Notes: generated from the sequence alone by a model not told the origin. DNA of 31,614 bases from an uncultured Lachnospiraceae bacterium (GCA_934432595.1 CAKRYR010000019.1:1-31614), one strand, 5' to 3'. Numbered from the stretch's first letter, positions 15,761-24,562 are shown. Numbers and translations: made by a program.

Positions 15761-16159
15761 TTAATCTTTTTCTAAGAAGCGCATTCTCTGACGTCCGTCG
15801 CTTTTTCTAATATTTTTCTGCTCTGGTTTATATAAATCATTTAAGGTATGCTCCATTTTTTCTCTACAAGCAACACAATATTTTCCCTGTAATATATTTT
15901 TCCCACATCTTTCACATCTCAAATCTATACCTTCAGTATTAGTGACTTTTAGCCTACCTTCTTTTAACCATCTACGTATTAAACTAGCAGGTACACCCGT
16001 TTGCTTAACTACGTCATCTAGTCTTATTCCTGGATTTTCTTTTAAATGTTTCTTTACTGTTGTAAAATATTCTTCCTCTTTTTTAGCACATAGAGGGCAA
16101 ACCTTTTTATCTATAGTGTTAAATAACTTGCCACACATAACACATGTAACTAATTCCAT
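15761..16159 (-). CDS. yvyF: YvyF-like flagellar-region protein (TIGR03826 type)
   Basis: The 132-residue protein has two zinc-ribbon-like Cys pairs: CVMCGK..CPLC at the N-terminus and CERCGK..CVAC near residue 90-105. Between them is a helix-turn-helix-like DDVVKQTGVPASLIRRWLKE. This matches the YvyF/TIGR03826 family, which sits beside comF and flgM-flgK in Bacillus. Here it directly follows comF on the same strand, conserving the comFC-yvyF order, but flgM is absent: the repeat element and convergent cvfB follow instead. Its molecular function is not established; it may be an assembly factor or a regulator. The stop codon lies at the edge of the repeat. Confidence 0.82.
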   Translation of the reverse strand: MELVTCVMCGKLFNTIDKKVCPLCAKKEEEYFTTVKKHLKENPGIRLDDVVKQTGVPASLIRRWLKEGRLKVTNTEGIDLRCERCGKNILQGKYCVACREKMEHTLNDLYKPEQKNIRKSDGRQRMRFLEKD

Positions 16160-16219
16160 AATTACTCCTCCATTCTAGCTTATCACAATAATACTCGGTC
16201 ACCCTCTAAACTATTACCT

Positions 16220-16960
16220 TTATTTTCCTTGACCTATAGATAATGTCACAAAATACACTTCAATATTTTTCTTATCTATCAATGCTTTTGCACAACTATC
16301 TGTTGTCGCTCCTGTAGTGTATATATCGTCAATAATAAGAACCTTATTTATATTTTCTAAGCCACTATCCTGTATATTAGCTTCAAAAGCATTAAATAGA
16401 TTTTTATTACGTTGTTTATTATCTAATTCCTTTTGTGCAACTGTATTAACTGTTCTAATTAGTGCATCTGACATTACAGGAATATCTAATTTATGTCCAA
16501 CAAACTTAGCAATTACATCTGCCTGGTTATATCCACGTGTTCTATACCTCTCCTTATGAATTGGTACAGGAATAATCGCATCAACTGATAGGCTTTTAAT
16601 ATAATCTCCAAGTTTATTTACTATTTCATTGCCATAGAATTCTCCATATTCTCTTTTTCCCTTATATTTAAATCCTGCAATAGAATTTTTCATACACTCA
16701 TCATATATAAATACAGCTCTTCCTGAGATAAAATGTTTTTCTTTTTTAGAACAATCAAAACAATACTCTATCTCCTCATCTTCAACTGGTTTACCACATT
16801 TCTTACAAAATGGTTCTTTGACATACTTTAATTTTTCCTTACATTCTTCACAACATAAAATGCCCTGACTTTGCAACACATTATCGCAAATAGGGCATCT
16901 TCTTGGATATATTAAATTAATCATCTCTCCAATAATCTTTTTTAACCAACTAAATTTCAT
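16220..16960 (-). CDS. comF: ComF-family phosphoribosyltransferase-like protein
   Basis: The 246-residue protein has an N-terminal double zinc ribbon (CPICDNVLQ..CCEEC and CKKCGKPV..CFDC) and a C-terminal PRTase fold with the PRPP loop VLIIDDIYTTGATTDSC. PIHKERYRTRGYNQ is the usual ComF motif. Members take part in natural transformation, where ComFC is thought to act on incoming single-stranded DNA, but they are also widespread in strains not shown to be competent. The ATG lies one base after the stop codon of the nucleotidyltransferase gene, so translation is probably coupled. It is followed by yvyF. No comFA helicase gene precedes it. Confidence 0.92.
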   Translation of the reverse strand: MKFSWLKKIIGEMINLIYPRRCPICDNVLQSQGILCCEECKEKLKYVKEPFCKKCGKPVEDEEIEYCFDCSKKEKHFISGRAVFIYDECMKNSIAGFKYKGKREYGEFYGNEIVNKLGDYIKSLSVDAIIPVPIHKERYRTRGYNQADVIAKFVGHKLDIPVMSDALIRTVNTVAQKELDNKQRNKNLFNAFEANIQDSGLENINKVLIIDDIYTTGATTDSCAKALIDKKNIEVYFVTLSIGQGK

Positions 16961-16961
16961 A

Positions 16962-17876
16962 TTATTTACCCCACAAATTCTTTGGATATACTCCTTTATC
17001 CACTAAATCTTTAAAAAATTCTTTAACCTTATCTTTATCCTCTTGATAAGTTATACCATACCACTTATCAGAAGACTCAAGGACTTTTACTGTTGCCTTA
17101 TTCGCTCTTAACATTTTAGCAACTATCTCTGGTAATAAATACTCTGCCTTAATATCTCCTTCTTTTATATTGTCAAGGAAATTAGTAAAATTAGACTCCA
17201 ACTCATCTATAAACTCTGGTGTAAATCCCCACATATTCATTGAAACTGGTATATCAAAATCCATAATTTTCTCATTTTTATCTTCATCATATCCAATTGC
17301 TTTATCATCTTTTTTAGCAATTTCAAATGTTTCATTTACTGTCACAAGCATGTTATTTTCATCAGTTTTACATACACCTCTTGTAACTGTTCCATTATCG
17401 CTTAATGTATTTCCTAATAAAAATCCTGCCATACAATAATCATACTTAGCATCTTTTTTTGCTAAATCTTCTAAATAACTATGTATTTTTCTAAAGCCTT
17501 CTTTTCCATAATAATCATCTGCATTAATTACGATAAAAGGTTCATTAACTACACCTTTACAAGCTAGAATTGCCTGTCCTGTTCCCCAAGGTTTTACTCT
17601 TCCTTCTGGTTTTGTGTATCCCTTAGGTAAATCATCTAAACTTTGGTAGACATACTCTACTTGCACATGTTCTTCAATATGATTTCCAACAACTTGTTTA
17701 AAATCATCCTCTATATCTTTACGAATGATAAAAACAACTTTATCAAATCCTGCTTCTATTGCATCAAAAATTGAATAATCAATTATTATTTCTCCACTAG
17801 GTCCTAATGGTTCTAACTGTTTAACTCCCCCAAATCTACTTCCCATACCTGCTGCCATAATTACTAATGTACTCAT
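16962..17876 (-). CDS. Sugar-1-phosphate nucleotidyltransferase family protein
   Basis: The 304-residue protein has a Rossmann-type GT-A nucleotidyltransferase domain. The signature loop is LVIMAAGMGSRFGGVKQLEP at residues 4-23, then the metal-binding INADDYYG at about 118-125. The C-terminal part (WYGITYQEDKDKVKEFFKDL) resembles gut clostridial and Bacteroides nucleotidyltransferases of unknown sugar specificity. It has no left-handed beta-helix, unlike GlgC/GlmU. Probable reaction: sugar-1-phosphate plus NTP to NDP-sugar and pyrophosphate. Its place between flagellar rod genes and comF would fit a surface or flagellar glycan, but this is inference. Confidence 0.8.
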   Translation of the reverse strand: MSTLVIMAAGMGSRFGGVKQLEPLGPSGEIIIDYSIFDAIEAGFDKVVFIIRKDIEDDFKQVVGNHIEEHVQVEYVYQSLDDLPKGYTKPEGRVKPWGTGQAILACKGVVNEPFIVINADDYYGKEGFRKIHSYLEDLAKKDAKYDYCMAGFLLGNTLSDNGTVTRGVCKTDENNMLVTVNETFEIAKKDDKAIGYDEDKNEKIMDFDIPVSMNMWGFTPEFIDELESNFTNFLDNIKEGDIKAEYLLPEIVAKMLRANKATVKVLESSDKWYGITYQEDKDKVKEFFKDLVDKGVYPKNLWGK

Positions 17877-17948
17877 ATACTGTCCTCTCTTAATTCCTTT
17901 TTATTTTTCATTTTTCTATCTATAATGTATATACTTCAATTTATATTT

Positions 17949-18296
17949 CTATTGTCTCTTCATAGACTCGTATAACATCTGAGCAAGTCCAATTTTGCCT
18001 TGATCTGAAATTGATTTTGCATATGAATTAGTCAAATTATCTCCAAACATATCCATATATGATGTAGAACTTTCCTCTTCATCTTTTCCAATAGTACTTT
18101 CCATAGATTTTATAACTTGTTCAAGCATATAAGTCTCAAACTCTTTACATACTTCCATTAATTCTTCATCAGAAGCATTATTTATATTTTCAAGACTATT
18201 TTGTAACTTATCTTTCTTAACATTAGAAGATGTTTTACTAGTTCCATAACTATTGCTTATTCCATATGCATTTATCCCATTAATATTAAAACTCAT
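17949..18296 (-). CDS. flgJ: FlgJ-type rod-binding protein
   Basis: The 115-residue protein matches the N-terminal rod-binding domain of FlgJ: ELMEVCKEFETYMLEQVIKS, then MDMFGDNLTNSYAKSIS and GKIGLAQMLYESM. The muramidase domain of proteobacterial FlgJ is absent, as is usual in Clostridia. It probably caps or scaffolds rod assembly in the periplasm-equivalent space. It lies 34 bp after the distal-rod gene in the mbl-flagellar block, supporting the assignment. Confidence 0.85.
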   Translation of the reverse strand: MSFNINGINAYGISNSYGTSKTSSNVKKDKLQNSLENINNASDEELMEVCKEFETYMLEQVIKSMESTIGKDEEESSTSYMDMFGDNLTNSYAKSISDQGKIGLAQMLYESMKRQ

Positions 18297-18330
18297 AACA
18301 TACCTCCAGTTCTAATTCCAACTATATAAC

Positions 18331-19152
18331 TTATGCTCTCAAATTATTTGCTTGTTGAAGCATTTCATCTGAAGCAGTTACAATCTTAGAATTCATTTCG
18401 TAAGTTCTCTGTGCAATAATCAAATTAACCATTTCATCTACTGTTTGAACATTAGATGACTCAAGTTTTCCTTGTTTCAATGCACTTTTCTGTATATTAT
18501 TATTATTTGCTTCTAATATTGGAGCACCTGAATTAACAGACTCTCTTAAAATACTATCTGAAGTTTTCTCAAGGCCTGAAGGATTTGTAAACTGATATAT
18601 TCCAAACGTAATATTAATAGGTGTCTGGTTACCTTTTGCATCATAATATGAAATTGTACCATCCTCTGAAATGGCCAACTTTGATGCATCATATTGTTTA
18701 CTTATTTGAATTGGTTGTCCATTAATATCTAGAACTGGATAACCATCTGAAGTTGCTATAGTATAATAATCTTTATTATTGACCATAGCTACACTAAAAC
18801 ATCCATTACGTGTATATGCTACTGTTCCATCTGGCATACCTATGCTAAAGAAACCATCTCCAGCAATACCTATATCCAATGGATTATCTGTATTAGTAAA
18901 TGGTCCTTGTGTAAATCTACTTATAATTGACGAATTACGAACGCCCAAACCAACCTGTGCTGATAATGGTTTAACTCTACCATCCGCAGTAGTAGTCTCA
19001 TCTTGTAATGTCTGATATAACAAAGATTTAAATTCTGCTGTCTCTTTCTTATATCCTGTTGTACTAGCATTCGCCAAGTTATTAGATATTGTATCAACAT
19101 TTGTCTGCTGTGATTTCATACCTGATGCTGCAGTCCATAATGATCTAATCAT
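18331..19152 (-). CDS. flgG: Flagellar rod protein, FlgG type
   Basis: The 273-residue axial protein has the typical N-terminal MIRSLWTAASGMKSQQTNVD with the SNNLANASTTGYKK motif, and the C-terminal VDEMVNLIIAQRTYEMNSK that packs as a coiled coil in the rod. The start is ATG 19152, preceded by GGAGG; in-frame TTG upstream is less likely. Its place after mbl and a second rod gene reproduces B. subtilis mbl-flhO-flhP, so FlhP is the positional equivalent. The product is exported by the flagellar type III apparatus without a cleaved signal. Confidence 0.9.
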   Translation of the reverse strand: MIRSLWTAASGMKSQQTNVDTISNNLANASTTGYKKETAEFKSLLYQTLQDETTTADGRVKPLSAQVGLGVRNSSIISRFTQGPFTNTDNPLDIGIAGDGFFSIGMPDGTVAYTRNGCFSVAMVNNKDYYTIATSDGYPVLDINGQPIQISKQYDASKLAISEDGTISYYDAKGNQTPINITFGIYQFTNPSGLEKTSDSILRESVNSGAPILEANNNNIQKSALKQGKLESSNVQTVDEMVNLIIAQRTYEMNSKIVTASDEMLQQANNLRA

Positions 19153-19183
19153 AATACCATCCTCCAAATCGAAGCACTCTTTA

Positions 19184-19213
19184 GTAACAATTCAGCCACT
19201 AGCTCAATGTTAC
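19184..19213 (-). repeat. 30-bp dispersed hairpin (GTAAC..GTTAC family)
   Basis: GTAACAATTCAGC pairs with GCTCAATGTTAC with one bulge and one mismatch. It has the same ends and TTCAGCC core as 24408-24438 and 4953-4983. It lies between the two rod genes, in the presumed polycistronic message. Confidence 0.6.
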
Positions 19214-19240
19214 ACTATTTACAATATATCATTCTTCCTC

Positions 19241-20017
19241 TTACACTCTTCCAACATCATTAACAGCCTTATCAAGCATACCATCCATAGATTGTATAAT
19301 CTTTTGGTTTGCTTCATATGCCCTTGTTACAGTAATTAAATCTACCATTTCTGAAACAGAATCAACATTTGACTGTTCCAAAAAACCTTGTCTAATTGTA
19401 CCATTTGCATTAATAGGAGTTGCCCCATTAACAGTCTGATACATATTCTCTCCATATTTTTCAAGATAATCATAATCTTGAAAATCAGTAAGCGCTATTC
19501 TTCCCATATAATTATTATCTGCATAAATAGCACCATCTTTATCTATAGAGATATCAGTTGCAGTTGGTGTTACCCTTATAGTTCTACCATTGATATCTAA
19601 TAAATTATCGCCATTACTTGTAACTACATAACCATCACTTGTCATAGTAAATGAACCATCTCTAGTGTATTTTACATTCATTTGACCATTTGCATTGGTA
19701 ACTCCAACATTGAAGAACCCTTTGCCTGCAACAGCCAAATCAAACTTATTCTCTGTTTCATTCAATGAGCCCTGACCATAATCAGTATAAATCTCACCAA
19801 TTTTAACACCTAGATTCATTCCACCTATAGCATCATACTTATATGGTGTAGTTTGATCTTTTATTTTCAATGTTAAAGCATCGTCGAAGGATTGATTACT
19901 AACGCTTTCCGTTTTATACCCAACTGTAGCCGCATTGGCTATGTTATTACTAATAACATCCAATCTCTTCTGTTCATTTCGCATTCCTGTATAAGCCGTA
20001 TAAAGTCCTCTAAGCAT
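19241..20017 (-). CDS. flgF: Flagellar rod/hook-basal body protein, FlgF/FlhO type
   Basis: The 258-residue axial protein has MLRGLYTAYTGMRNEQKRLD and SNNIANAATVGYKTE at the N-terminus, GKGFFNVG in the central domain and VDLITVTRAYEANQKIIQS at the C-terminus. It is a paralogue of the following FlgG-type gene. The start is ATG 20017 with GGAGG upstream. It is the first flagellar gene after mbl, matching flhO in B. subtilis. FlgF or FlhO is the likely label; motifs alone do not separate the two. Confidence 0.88.
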   Translation of the reverse strand: MLRGLYTAYTGMRNEQKRLDVISNNIANAATVGYKTESVSNQSFDDALTLKIKDQTTPYKYDAIGGMNLGVKIGEIYTDYGQGSLNETENKFDLAVAGKGFFNVGVTNANGQMNVKYTRDGSFTMTSDGYVVTSNGDNLLDINGRTIRVTPTATDISIDKDGAIYADNNYMGRIALTDFQDYDYLEKYGENMYQTVNGATPINANGTIRQGFLEQSNVDSVSEMVDLITVTRAYEANQKIIQSMDGMLDKAVNDVGRV

Positions 20018-20088
20018 TATATCAACCTCCAACAAGTCTTTAATCTAATCTACAATTATATATATGAGTTTTTTATTCAATTTTAACA

Positions 20089-21081
20089 CTATTTATCTAT
20101 TTTAGCACTTAAGAACTCAACATACTTACCAGTACCTATAGCTACAGCAGTCATAGGGTCATCTGCAGTTGCTGTTGATATTCCTGTTCTTTGCTCAATT
20201 ACTTGCTCTAAACCATATAGTAATCCGCCACCACCAGTGATAACGATTCCTCTATCAGCAATATCTGCTGCTAGTTCAGGTGGAGTCTTCTCAAGTACTG
20301 AGTGTACAGCTTCAACTATCTGAGTAGTTGTCTCTTTAAGAGCTTCTACTGTCTCATCAGAATTAACTGTTACTGTCTTAGGAAGTCCTGTAATTAAATT
20401 ACGTCCTCTTACATCTAAAGTTAATAATTCTGGTCTCTTATATGCTGCACCAATCTTAATCTTGATTTCTTCTGCAGTTCTCTCACCAATTAATAAATTG
20501 TGTTTCTTTCTCATATATCTTACGATAGCTTCATCAAAATCATCACCTGCTATTTTAATAGAAGTACTTACAACTGTACCGCCTAAAGAAATAACTGCGA
20601 TATCTGATGTTCCGCCACCTATATCTACTATCATGTTTCCACATGGTTTTGCTATATCTATTCCAGCACCAATTGCTGCTGCGATTGGTTCCTCAATTAT
20701 CTTAACATCCTTAGCACCTGCATTCATAGTAGCATCTTCTACAGCTCTCTTTTCAACTTCTGTTACACCACTTGGAACACATACACTAATAATAGGTTTT
20801 CTAAAGCGAGTCTTACCAACTGCTTTTTGAATAAAGTATTTTAACATTTTCTCAGTAACATTGTAATCTGAAATAACACCTTGTCTAAGTGGTCTTACTG
20901 CAACAATATTACCTGGTGTTCTACCTAACATTAATCTTGCTTCTTCACCAATAGCTTTAATTCTGTTAGTATTTCTATCAAATGCTACTACTGAAGGTTC
21001 TTTAAGAACAACTCCCTTTCCTTTAATATACACAAGTATACTTGCTGTTCCTAAATCAATTCCTATATCAGTTCCTGACAT
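20089..21081 (-). CDS. mbl: MreB/Mbl actin-like cell-shape protein
   Basis: The 330-residue bacterial actin has phosphate-1 GIDLGTASILVY, PSVVAFDR, phosphate-2 IVDIGGGTSDIAVISLGG, and adenosine motif IVITGGGGLLYGLE. It forms membrane-bound filaments that steer peptidoglycan synthesis. The start is ATG 21081 with AAGGAG upstream; an in-frame TTG lies earlier. Mbl rather than MreB is chosen because mreCD do not follow and the next genes are flhO/flhP-like, as in B. subtilis. spoIIID, which precedes mbl in Bacillus, is not present in the 489 bp upstream. A good sigma-A promoter lies at 21197-21225. Confidence 0.93.
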   Translation of the reverse strand: MSGTDIGIDLGTASILVYIKGKGVVLKEPSVVAFDRNTNRIKAIGEEARLMLGRTPGNIVAVRPLRQGVISDYNVTEKMLKYFIQKAVGKTRFRKPIISVCVPSGVTEVEKRAVEDATMNAGAKDVKIIEEPIAAAIGAGIDIAKPCGNMIVDIGGGTSDIAVISLGGTVVSTSIKIAGDDFDEAIVRYMRKKHNLLIGERTAEEIKIKIGAAYKRPELLTLDVRGRNLITGLPKTVTVNSDETVEALKETTTQIVEAVHSVLEKTPPELAADIADRGIVITGGGGLLYGLEQVIEQRTGISTATADDPMTAVAIGTGKYVEFLSAKIDK

Positions 21082-21196
21082 ATCCTTATCTCCTTTCAAA
21101 ACTCAACAAAAAAGCATCGTATCATTACCATATATATCAAAGCACCCATGCTTTAAAATCTATGTTATGCATTTTATCTTTTTACATACATATCTC

Positions 21197-21225
21197 ATTA
21201 TATACATATAGCAAGAGTTTTTCAA
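21197..21225 (-). promoter_or_regulatory. Promoter of the mbl-flagellar block
   Basis: Minus strand: TTGAAA (21225-21220), 17-bp spacer, TATAAT (21202-21197). The leader of about 110 nt contains a small hairpin AAAGCA/TGCTTT (21139-21154). The gap from 21082 to 21570 also holds a peptide remnant (21358-21486) and the spoVG terminator. Confidence 0.75.
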
Positions 21226-21333
21226 AGGATTTTTTATTTTTTTATACTTTTAACCGTTTTTTAATTTTTTCGCAACATTTTATTAATATATGTCGGTTTA
21301 AACCTTCCGTATTTCCTTTATCGGTATTTTGGG

Positions 21334-21366
21334 GGTTCTAGTTTAGGGTTTGGTATTCTAGTTTAT
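21334..21366 (-). repeat. TTCTAG direct repeats
   Basis: On the plus strand GGTTCTAGTTTAGGGTTTGG is followed by TATTCTAGTTTAT. A closely similar run, GGTTCTAGTTTGGTGTTCTA, occurs at the 3' end of hydG (31203-31222) just before a footed hairpin. No partner arm is visible here, so it looks like an orphan left part of the family. Confidence 0.45.
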
Positions 21367-21486
21367 ATTGGCTATAATCTGCCCGTCATCCTCCATAGAA
21401 ATTCCTTTAATACCAATAGCATCTCTAGCCATCTCAATTGAAGAATACACATCATAATTAGCACCATTTCTATCTAATTCACCCCC
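21358..21486 (-). pseudogene. Short antitoxin-like C-terminal remnant
   Basis: A 42-codon open stretch directly follows an in-frame TAG and has no start codon in frame. It reads LDRNGANYDVYSSIEMARDA, then IGIKGISMEDDGQIIANIN and a stop. The pattern (alanine- and arginine-bearing helix followed by MEDDG) resembles the C-terminal end of HicB-like antitoxins. This is a weak, by-eye match. It is probably a decayed gene piece between the spoVG terminator and the mbl promoter. Confidence 0.35.
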
Positions 21487-21493
21487 CTAAAAT

Positions 21494-21536
21494 GCAAAAA
21501 TATTGCTGAGTAATTGGGTAATTACCAGCAATATTC
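21494..21536 (-). terminator. Intrinsic terminator after spoVG
   Basis: Minus strand: AATATTGCTGGTAATT pairs with AATTACTCAGCAATATT, followed by TTTTTGCATTTT. It begins about 35 bp after the spoVG stop and ends the glgC-glgD-spoVG unit. Confidence 0.85.
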
Positions 21537-21570
21537 ATTGCAATACAACCTTCTATTAAGTTTACTCTCC

Positions 21571-21855
21571 TTAAGCTTCTGTTGCAGCTGCAACACTTTC
21601 TTCAAATGCTTCTTTATACTTAGATAAGATAACAGTTTGAATTTTTTCTCTTGTCTCTGAACTAATTGGATGAGCAATATCTCTATATTCACCGTCACCT
21701 GATTTTCTGCTAGGCATTGCAATGAATAATCCCTTGTCACCCTCTATTACTTTGATATCATGAACCACGAACTCATTATCAAATGTAACAGAAACAACAG
21801 CTTTCATTTTACCTTCTTTAGTTACTTTTCTTACTCTAACGTCTGTGATTTGCAT
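21571..21855 (-). CDS. spoVG: SpoVG, RNA/DNA-binding regulator
   Basis: The 94-residue protein matches SpoVG along its length: MQITDVRVRKVTKEGKMKAV, VTFDNEFVVHDIKVIEG, and the nearly invariant MPSRKSGDGEYRDIAHPI. Members bind nucleic acid and influence sporulation-stage septation and many other genes. It starts 25 bp after glgD on the same strand and is followed by a strong terminator, so it is the last cistron of a glycogen operon rather than sitting beside purR/yabJ as in Bacillus. Confidence 0.95.
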   Translation of the reverse strand: MQITDVRVRKVTKEGKMKAVVSVTFDNEFVVHDIKVIEGDKGLFIAMPSRKSGDGEYRDIAHPISSETREKIQTVILSKYKEAFEESVAAATEA

Positions 21856-21880
21856 TATGCTAACCCTCCTAGGTCTTTAA

Positions 21881-22999
21881 TTAGAGTACAAACCTTTCAT
21901 TCTTTTCAACAACAATCTTAATTTTGCCGTTTTCTCCTATGTAGTGGGAGTTTGCCTTAATCGTATCTCTACTCTCAACTATACAGTTTTCAATGTAAGT
22001 ATTGTCTCCAATATGTACATCGTTCAAAATGATAGAATTCTTTATAGTACAATTGTTGCCAACATAAACTTTTTTAAATAAAACTGAATTTTCTACATAT
22101 CCATTTAATATACAACCACTAGCAATTAAACTATTTTTAACATTTGACCCAGGATTGTGTTTAGCTGGTGGTAAATCGTCAACCTTTGAATAAATCTGAC
22201 TATCCTTAAAGAAATGATCTCTAACATCTTTCTTTAAGAAATCCATATTAGTATTATAATAAGCATCAACTGTCGCAATATTTCTCCAATATGAATCCAT
22301 CATATATGCATATAATTTCTTAACAGATTTATTTCTTATAAGAATGTCTTTTACAAAATCATATCTTTCTTCTTCTTGTGCTTGCTCAAGTAACTCAATA
22401 AGCAATCTTCTTCTCATTATATACACACCTGTTGAAACAATATTACTTGTTGCAACAATTGGTTTTTCTTCAAATTCAGTAATGTAATTATTCTTATCAA
22501 ATTTAATACAACCAAATCTAGTAGCTTCTTCTGGATTAGCAAATGTTGTACATACAACTGTTACATCTGCTTTCTTATCTATGTGATATTGTAAAACTTC
22601 ATTATAATCCATAGAATATATTCCATCACCTGATGCTATAACAACATATGGCTCATGACTCTTCTTTAAAAAGCTTATATTTTGCATCATAGCATCTGCT
22701 GTTCCTCTATACCAACTGTTATTATCATATGTGATAGTTGGATTAAATACATATAGTCCACCTTGTTTTCTACCAAAATCCCACCATTTAGATGAACTTA
22801 AATGTTCATTAAGTGCCTTTGCATTGTATTGTGAAAATACAGCAACATTTTGTATATGTGAATTAGACATATTACTAAGAACGAAATCTATACTTCTATA
22901 GCTTCCGGCAATAGGCATAGCTGCCACTGCCCTCTTCTCAGACAATTGTTTCATCTTTTTTCCATTACCACCTGCTAAAATAATACCTACTGCTCTCAT
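21881..22999 (-). CDS. glgD: GlgD, glucose-1-phosphate adenylyltransferase regulatory subunit
   Basis: The 373-residue protein is a paralogue of GlgC with the same nucleotidyltransferase fold and C-terminal left-handed beta-helix (hexapeptide-like YVENSVLFKKVYVGNNCTIK). The N-terminal loop is AVGIILAGGNGKKM; the GlgC GGxGxRL arginine is replaced by lysine. The catalytic ASGDGIY and the EEKP region differ from GlgC, as expected for the GlgD subunit that forms a heterotetramer with GlgC. The start is ATG 22999, one base after the glgC stop, preceded by AGGTGA. The in-frame GTG at 23008 would overlap glgC. Confidence 0.93.
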   Translation of the reverse strand: MRAVGIILAGGNGKKMKQLSEKRAVAAMPIAGSYRSIDFVLSNMSNSHIQNVAVFSQYNAKALNEHLSSSKWWDFGRKQGGLYVFNPTITYDNNSWYRGTADAMMQNISFLKKSHEPYVVIASGDGIYSMDYNEVLQYHIDKKADVTVVCTTFANPEEATRFGCIKFDKNNYITEFEEKPIVATSNIVSTGVYIMRRRLLIELLEQAQEEERYDFVKDILIRNKSVKKLYAYMMDSYWRNIATVDAYYNTNMDFLKKDVRDHFFKDSQIYSKVDDLPPAKHNPGSNVKNSLIASGCILNGYVENSVLFKKVYVGNNCTIKNSIILNDVHIGDNTYIENCIVESRDTIKANSHYIGENGKIKIVVEKNERFVL

Positions 23000-23000
23000 C

Positions 23001-24269
23001 TTATTCACCTACCTTTATCAATGTTTCACCACTTGCCAAATAACTATTTGGATAATCATCCGGTGTAGTCTTACCTATAATGCAAACATTCTTTCCAACT
23101 CTCATATTACATGGTACTACAGAATTCTCTGCTACAGTTACTAATCCATTATTATAAATCTCAGGATTAGTCTTATTAGGAACTTCATTTCCAACACCTA
23201 ACTCAACATATTCTTCAATAACCGCATTCTCTGCAACAATTGCTTTTTCAAGTTTGGCACCATTCTTAATAACAGTTCCGTTCATAATAATAGAGTTATT
23301 AACTACTACATCCTCACCTATATAAACACCAGAACCAATTACAGAATTAGTTACTCTACCATGTATCTCTGAACCTTCACCTATAATAGTTCTTTCAATA
23401 AATGCCTTATCAGAAATATACTGTGGAGTTATGATTGTTGTATTAGTATATATCTTCCAAAACTCTTCATATAAATTAAATTCGGGAATCAAATCAATAA
23501 GCTCCATGTTGGCTTGCCAATATGAATGAAGAGTTCCTACATCCTTCCAGTATCCATTATATTCATAAGCAAATATTCTCTTACCTTTTTCATGGCAATA
23601 TGGAATTATATGTTTACCAAAATCACATCCCTTTTGGTCTTTTAAAGTGATTAGAGCTTCTCTAAGTAACTCCCAATTAAATATGTAAATACCCATAGAT
23701 GCTAAGTTACTTCTTGGATTAGCTGGTTTTTCTTCAAATTCAATTATTTTCTTATTCTCGTCAGTGATTACAACACCAAATCTATGTGCTTCCTCCATTG
23801 GAACAGGTATTGTAGCTATAGTAATATCAGCATTATTTGCCTTATGATAATCTAACATAACTTCATAATCCATCTTATATATGTGGTCTCCACCTAAAAT
23901 AAGAACATATTCTGGATTATAATACTCCATATACTCTAAATTCTGATAAATCGCATTAGCAGTACCTGTATACCATTCACTACTATTACTCTTCTCATAC
24001 GGAGGCAATATTGAAACTCCTCCAATATTTCTGTCCAAGTCCCATGGTATACCAATACCAATATGTGTATTAAGTCTTAATGGTTGATATTGTGTTAATA
24101 CACCAACTGTGTCAACACCTGAATTAATGCAGTTACTTAATGGGAAGTCAATTATTCTATACTTTCCACCAAATGATACTGCTGGCTTTGCCACTCTAGA
24201 TGTCAACGCACCTAGTCTTGAACCTTGTCCACCAGCCAATAACATGGCTATCATTTCTTTCCTAATCAC
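23001..24269 (-). CDS. glgC: GlgC, glucose-1-phosphate adenylyltransferase
   Basis: The 422-residue catalytic ADP-glucose pyrophosphorylase makes ADP-glucose from ATP and glucose-1-phosphate for glycogen synthesis. Seen: MLLAGGQGSRLGALTSRVAK with the pyrophosphorylase loop, FPLSNCINSG, WYTGTANAIYQN, the metal-binding LILGGDHIYKMDY, and FEEKP. A C-terminal beta-helix shows repeated V-I/G-x4 turns. The start is GTG 24269, with AGGTGA seven bases upstream. The next ATG lies five codons in but lacks a Shine-Dalgarno site. It forms the first gene of glgC-glgD-spoVG and is divergent from murC. Confidence 0.95.
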   Translation of the reverse strand: MIRKEMIAMLLAGGQGSRLGALTSRVAKPAVSFGGKYRIIDFPLSNCINSGVDTVGVLTQYQPLRLNTHIGIGIPWDLDRNIGGVSILPPYEKSNSSEWYTGTANAIYQNLEYMEYYNPEYVLILGGDHIYKMDYEVMLDYHKANNADITIATIPVPMEEAHRFGVVITDENKKIIEFEEKPANPRSNLASMGIYIFNWELLREALITLKDQKGCDFGKHIIPYCHEKGKRIFAYEYNGYWKDVGTLHSYWQANMELIDLIPEFNLYEEFWKIYTNTTIITPQYISDKAFIERTIIGEGSEIHGRVTNSVIGSGVYIGEDVVVNNSIIMNGTVIKNGAKLEKAIVAENAVIEEYVELGVGNEVPNKTNPEIYNNGLVTVAENSVVPCNMRVGKNVCIIGKTTPDDYPNSYLASGETLIKVGE

Positions 24270-24348
24270 GTAATTATCACCTCATGTTATTATATTTTCC
24301 TAAGCATACACGCTTACAATTTCTAATGAAATTTGTATATCATTTCCA

Positions 24349-24377
24349 ATTATAACACATTTTTCCCAAAAGTGAAC
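24349..24377 (-). promoter_or_regulatory. Probable glgC promoter (extended -10)
   Basis: Minus strand TGTTATAAT gives an extended -10 (hexamer 24354-24349). A weak GTTCAC lies 17 bp upstream (24377-24372). The transcript would have a leader of about 75 nt. Confidence 0.5.
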
Positions 24378-24407
24378 CAATTTTGTTATTTTTATATAAC
24401 TTTTTTT

Positions 24408-24438
24408 GTAACAGTTCAGCCATCGGCTGAACTGTTAC
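24408..24438. repeat. Perfect 31-bp palindrome between divergent glgC and murC
   Basis: GTAACAGTTCAGCC and GGCTGAACTGTTAC are perfect 14-bp arms around ATC. A T-run precedes it on the plus strand, not after it, and both flanking genes point away from it. It therefore cannot act as a terminator for either. Degenerate relatives lie at 4953-4983 and 19184-19213. Confidence 0.8.
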
Positions 24439-24562
24439 AAATAATAAGAGAAACTCAACAAAAAAATATTGTGTTTTGTAAAAGATTGGGGTAAGATATA
24501 TATTAATTGTATTAATTTATATAATATAAATTATATTCTAAGATAAGAGGAGGCATTTTTTA

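Noticed and set aside
24408..24438. Intrinsic terminator
   Set aside because: The T-run precedes the palindrome on the plus strand, and both flanking genes are transcribed away from it.
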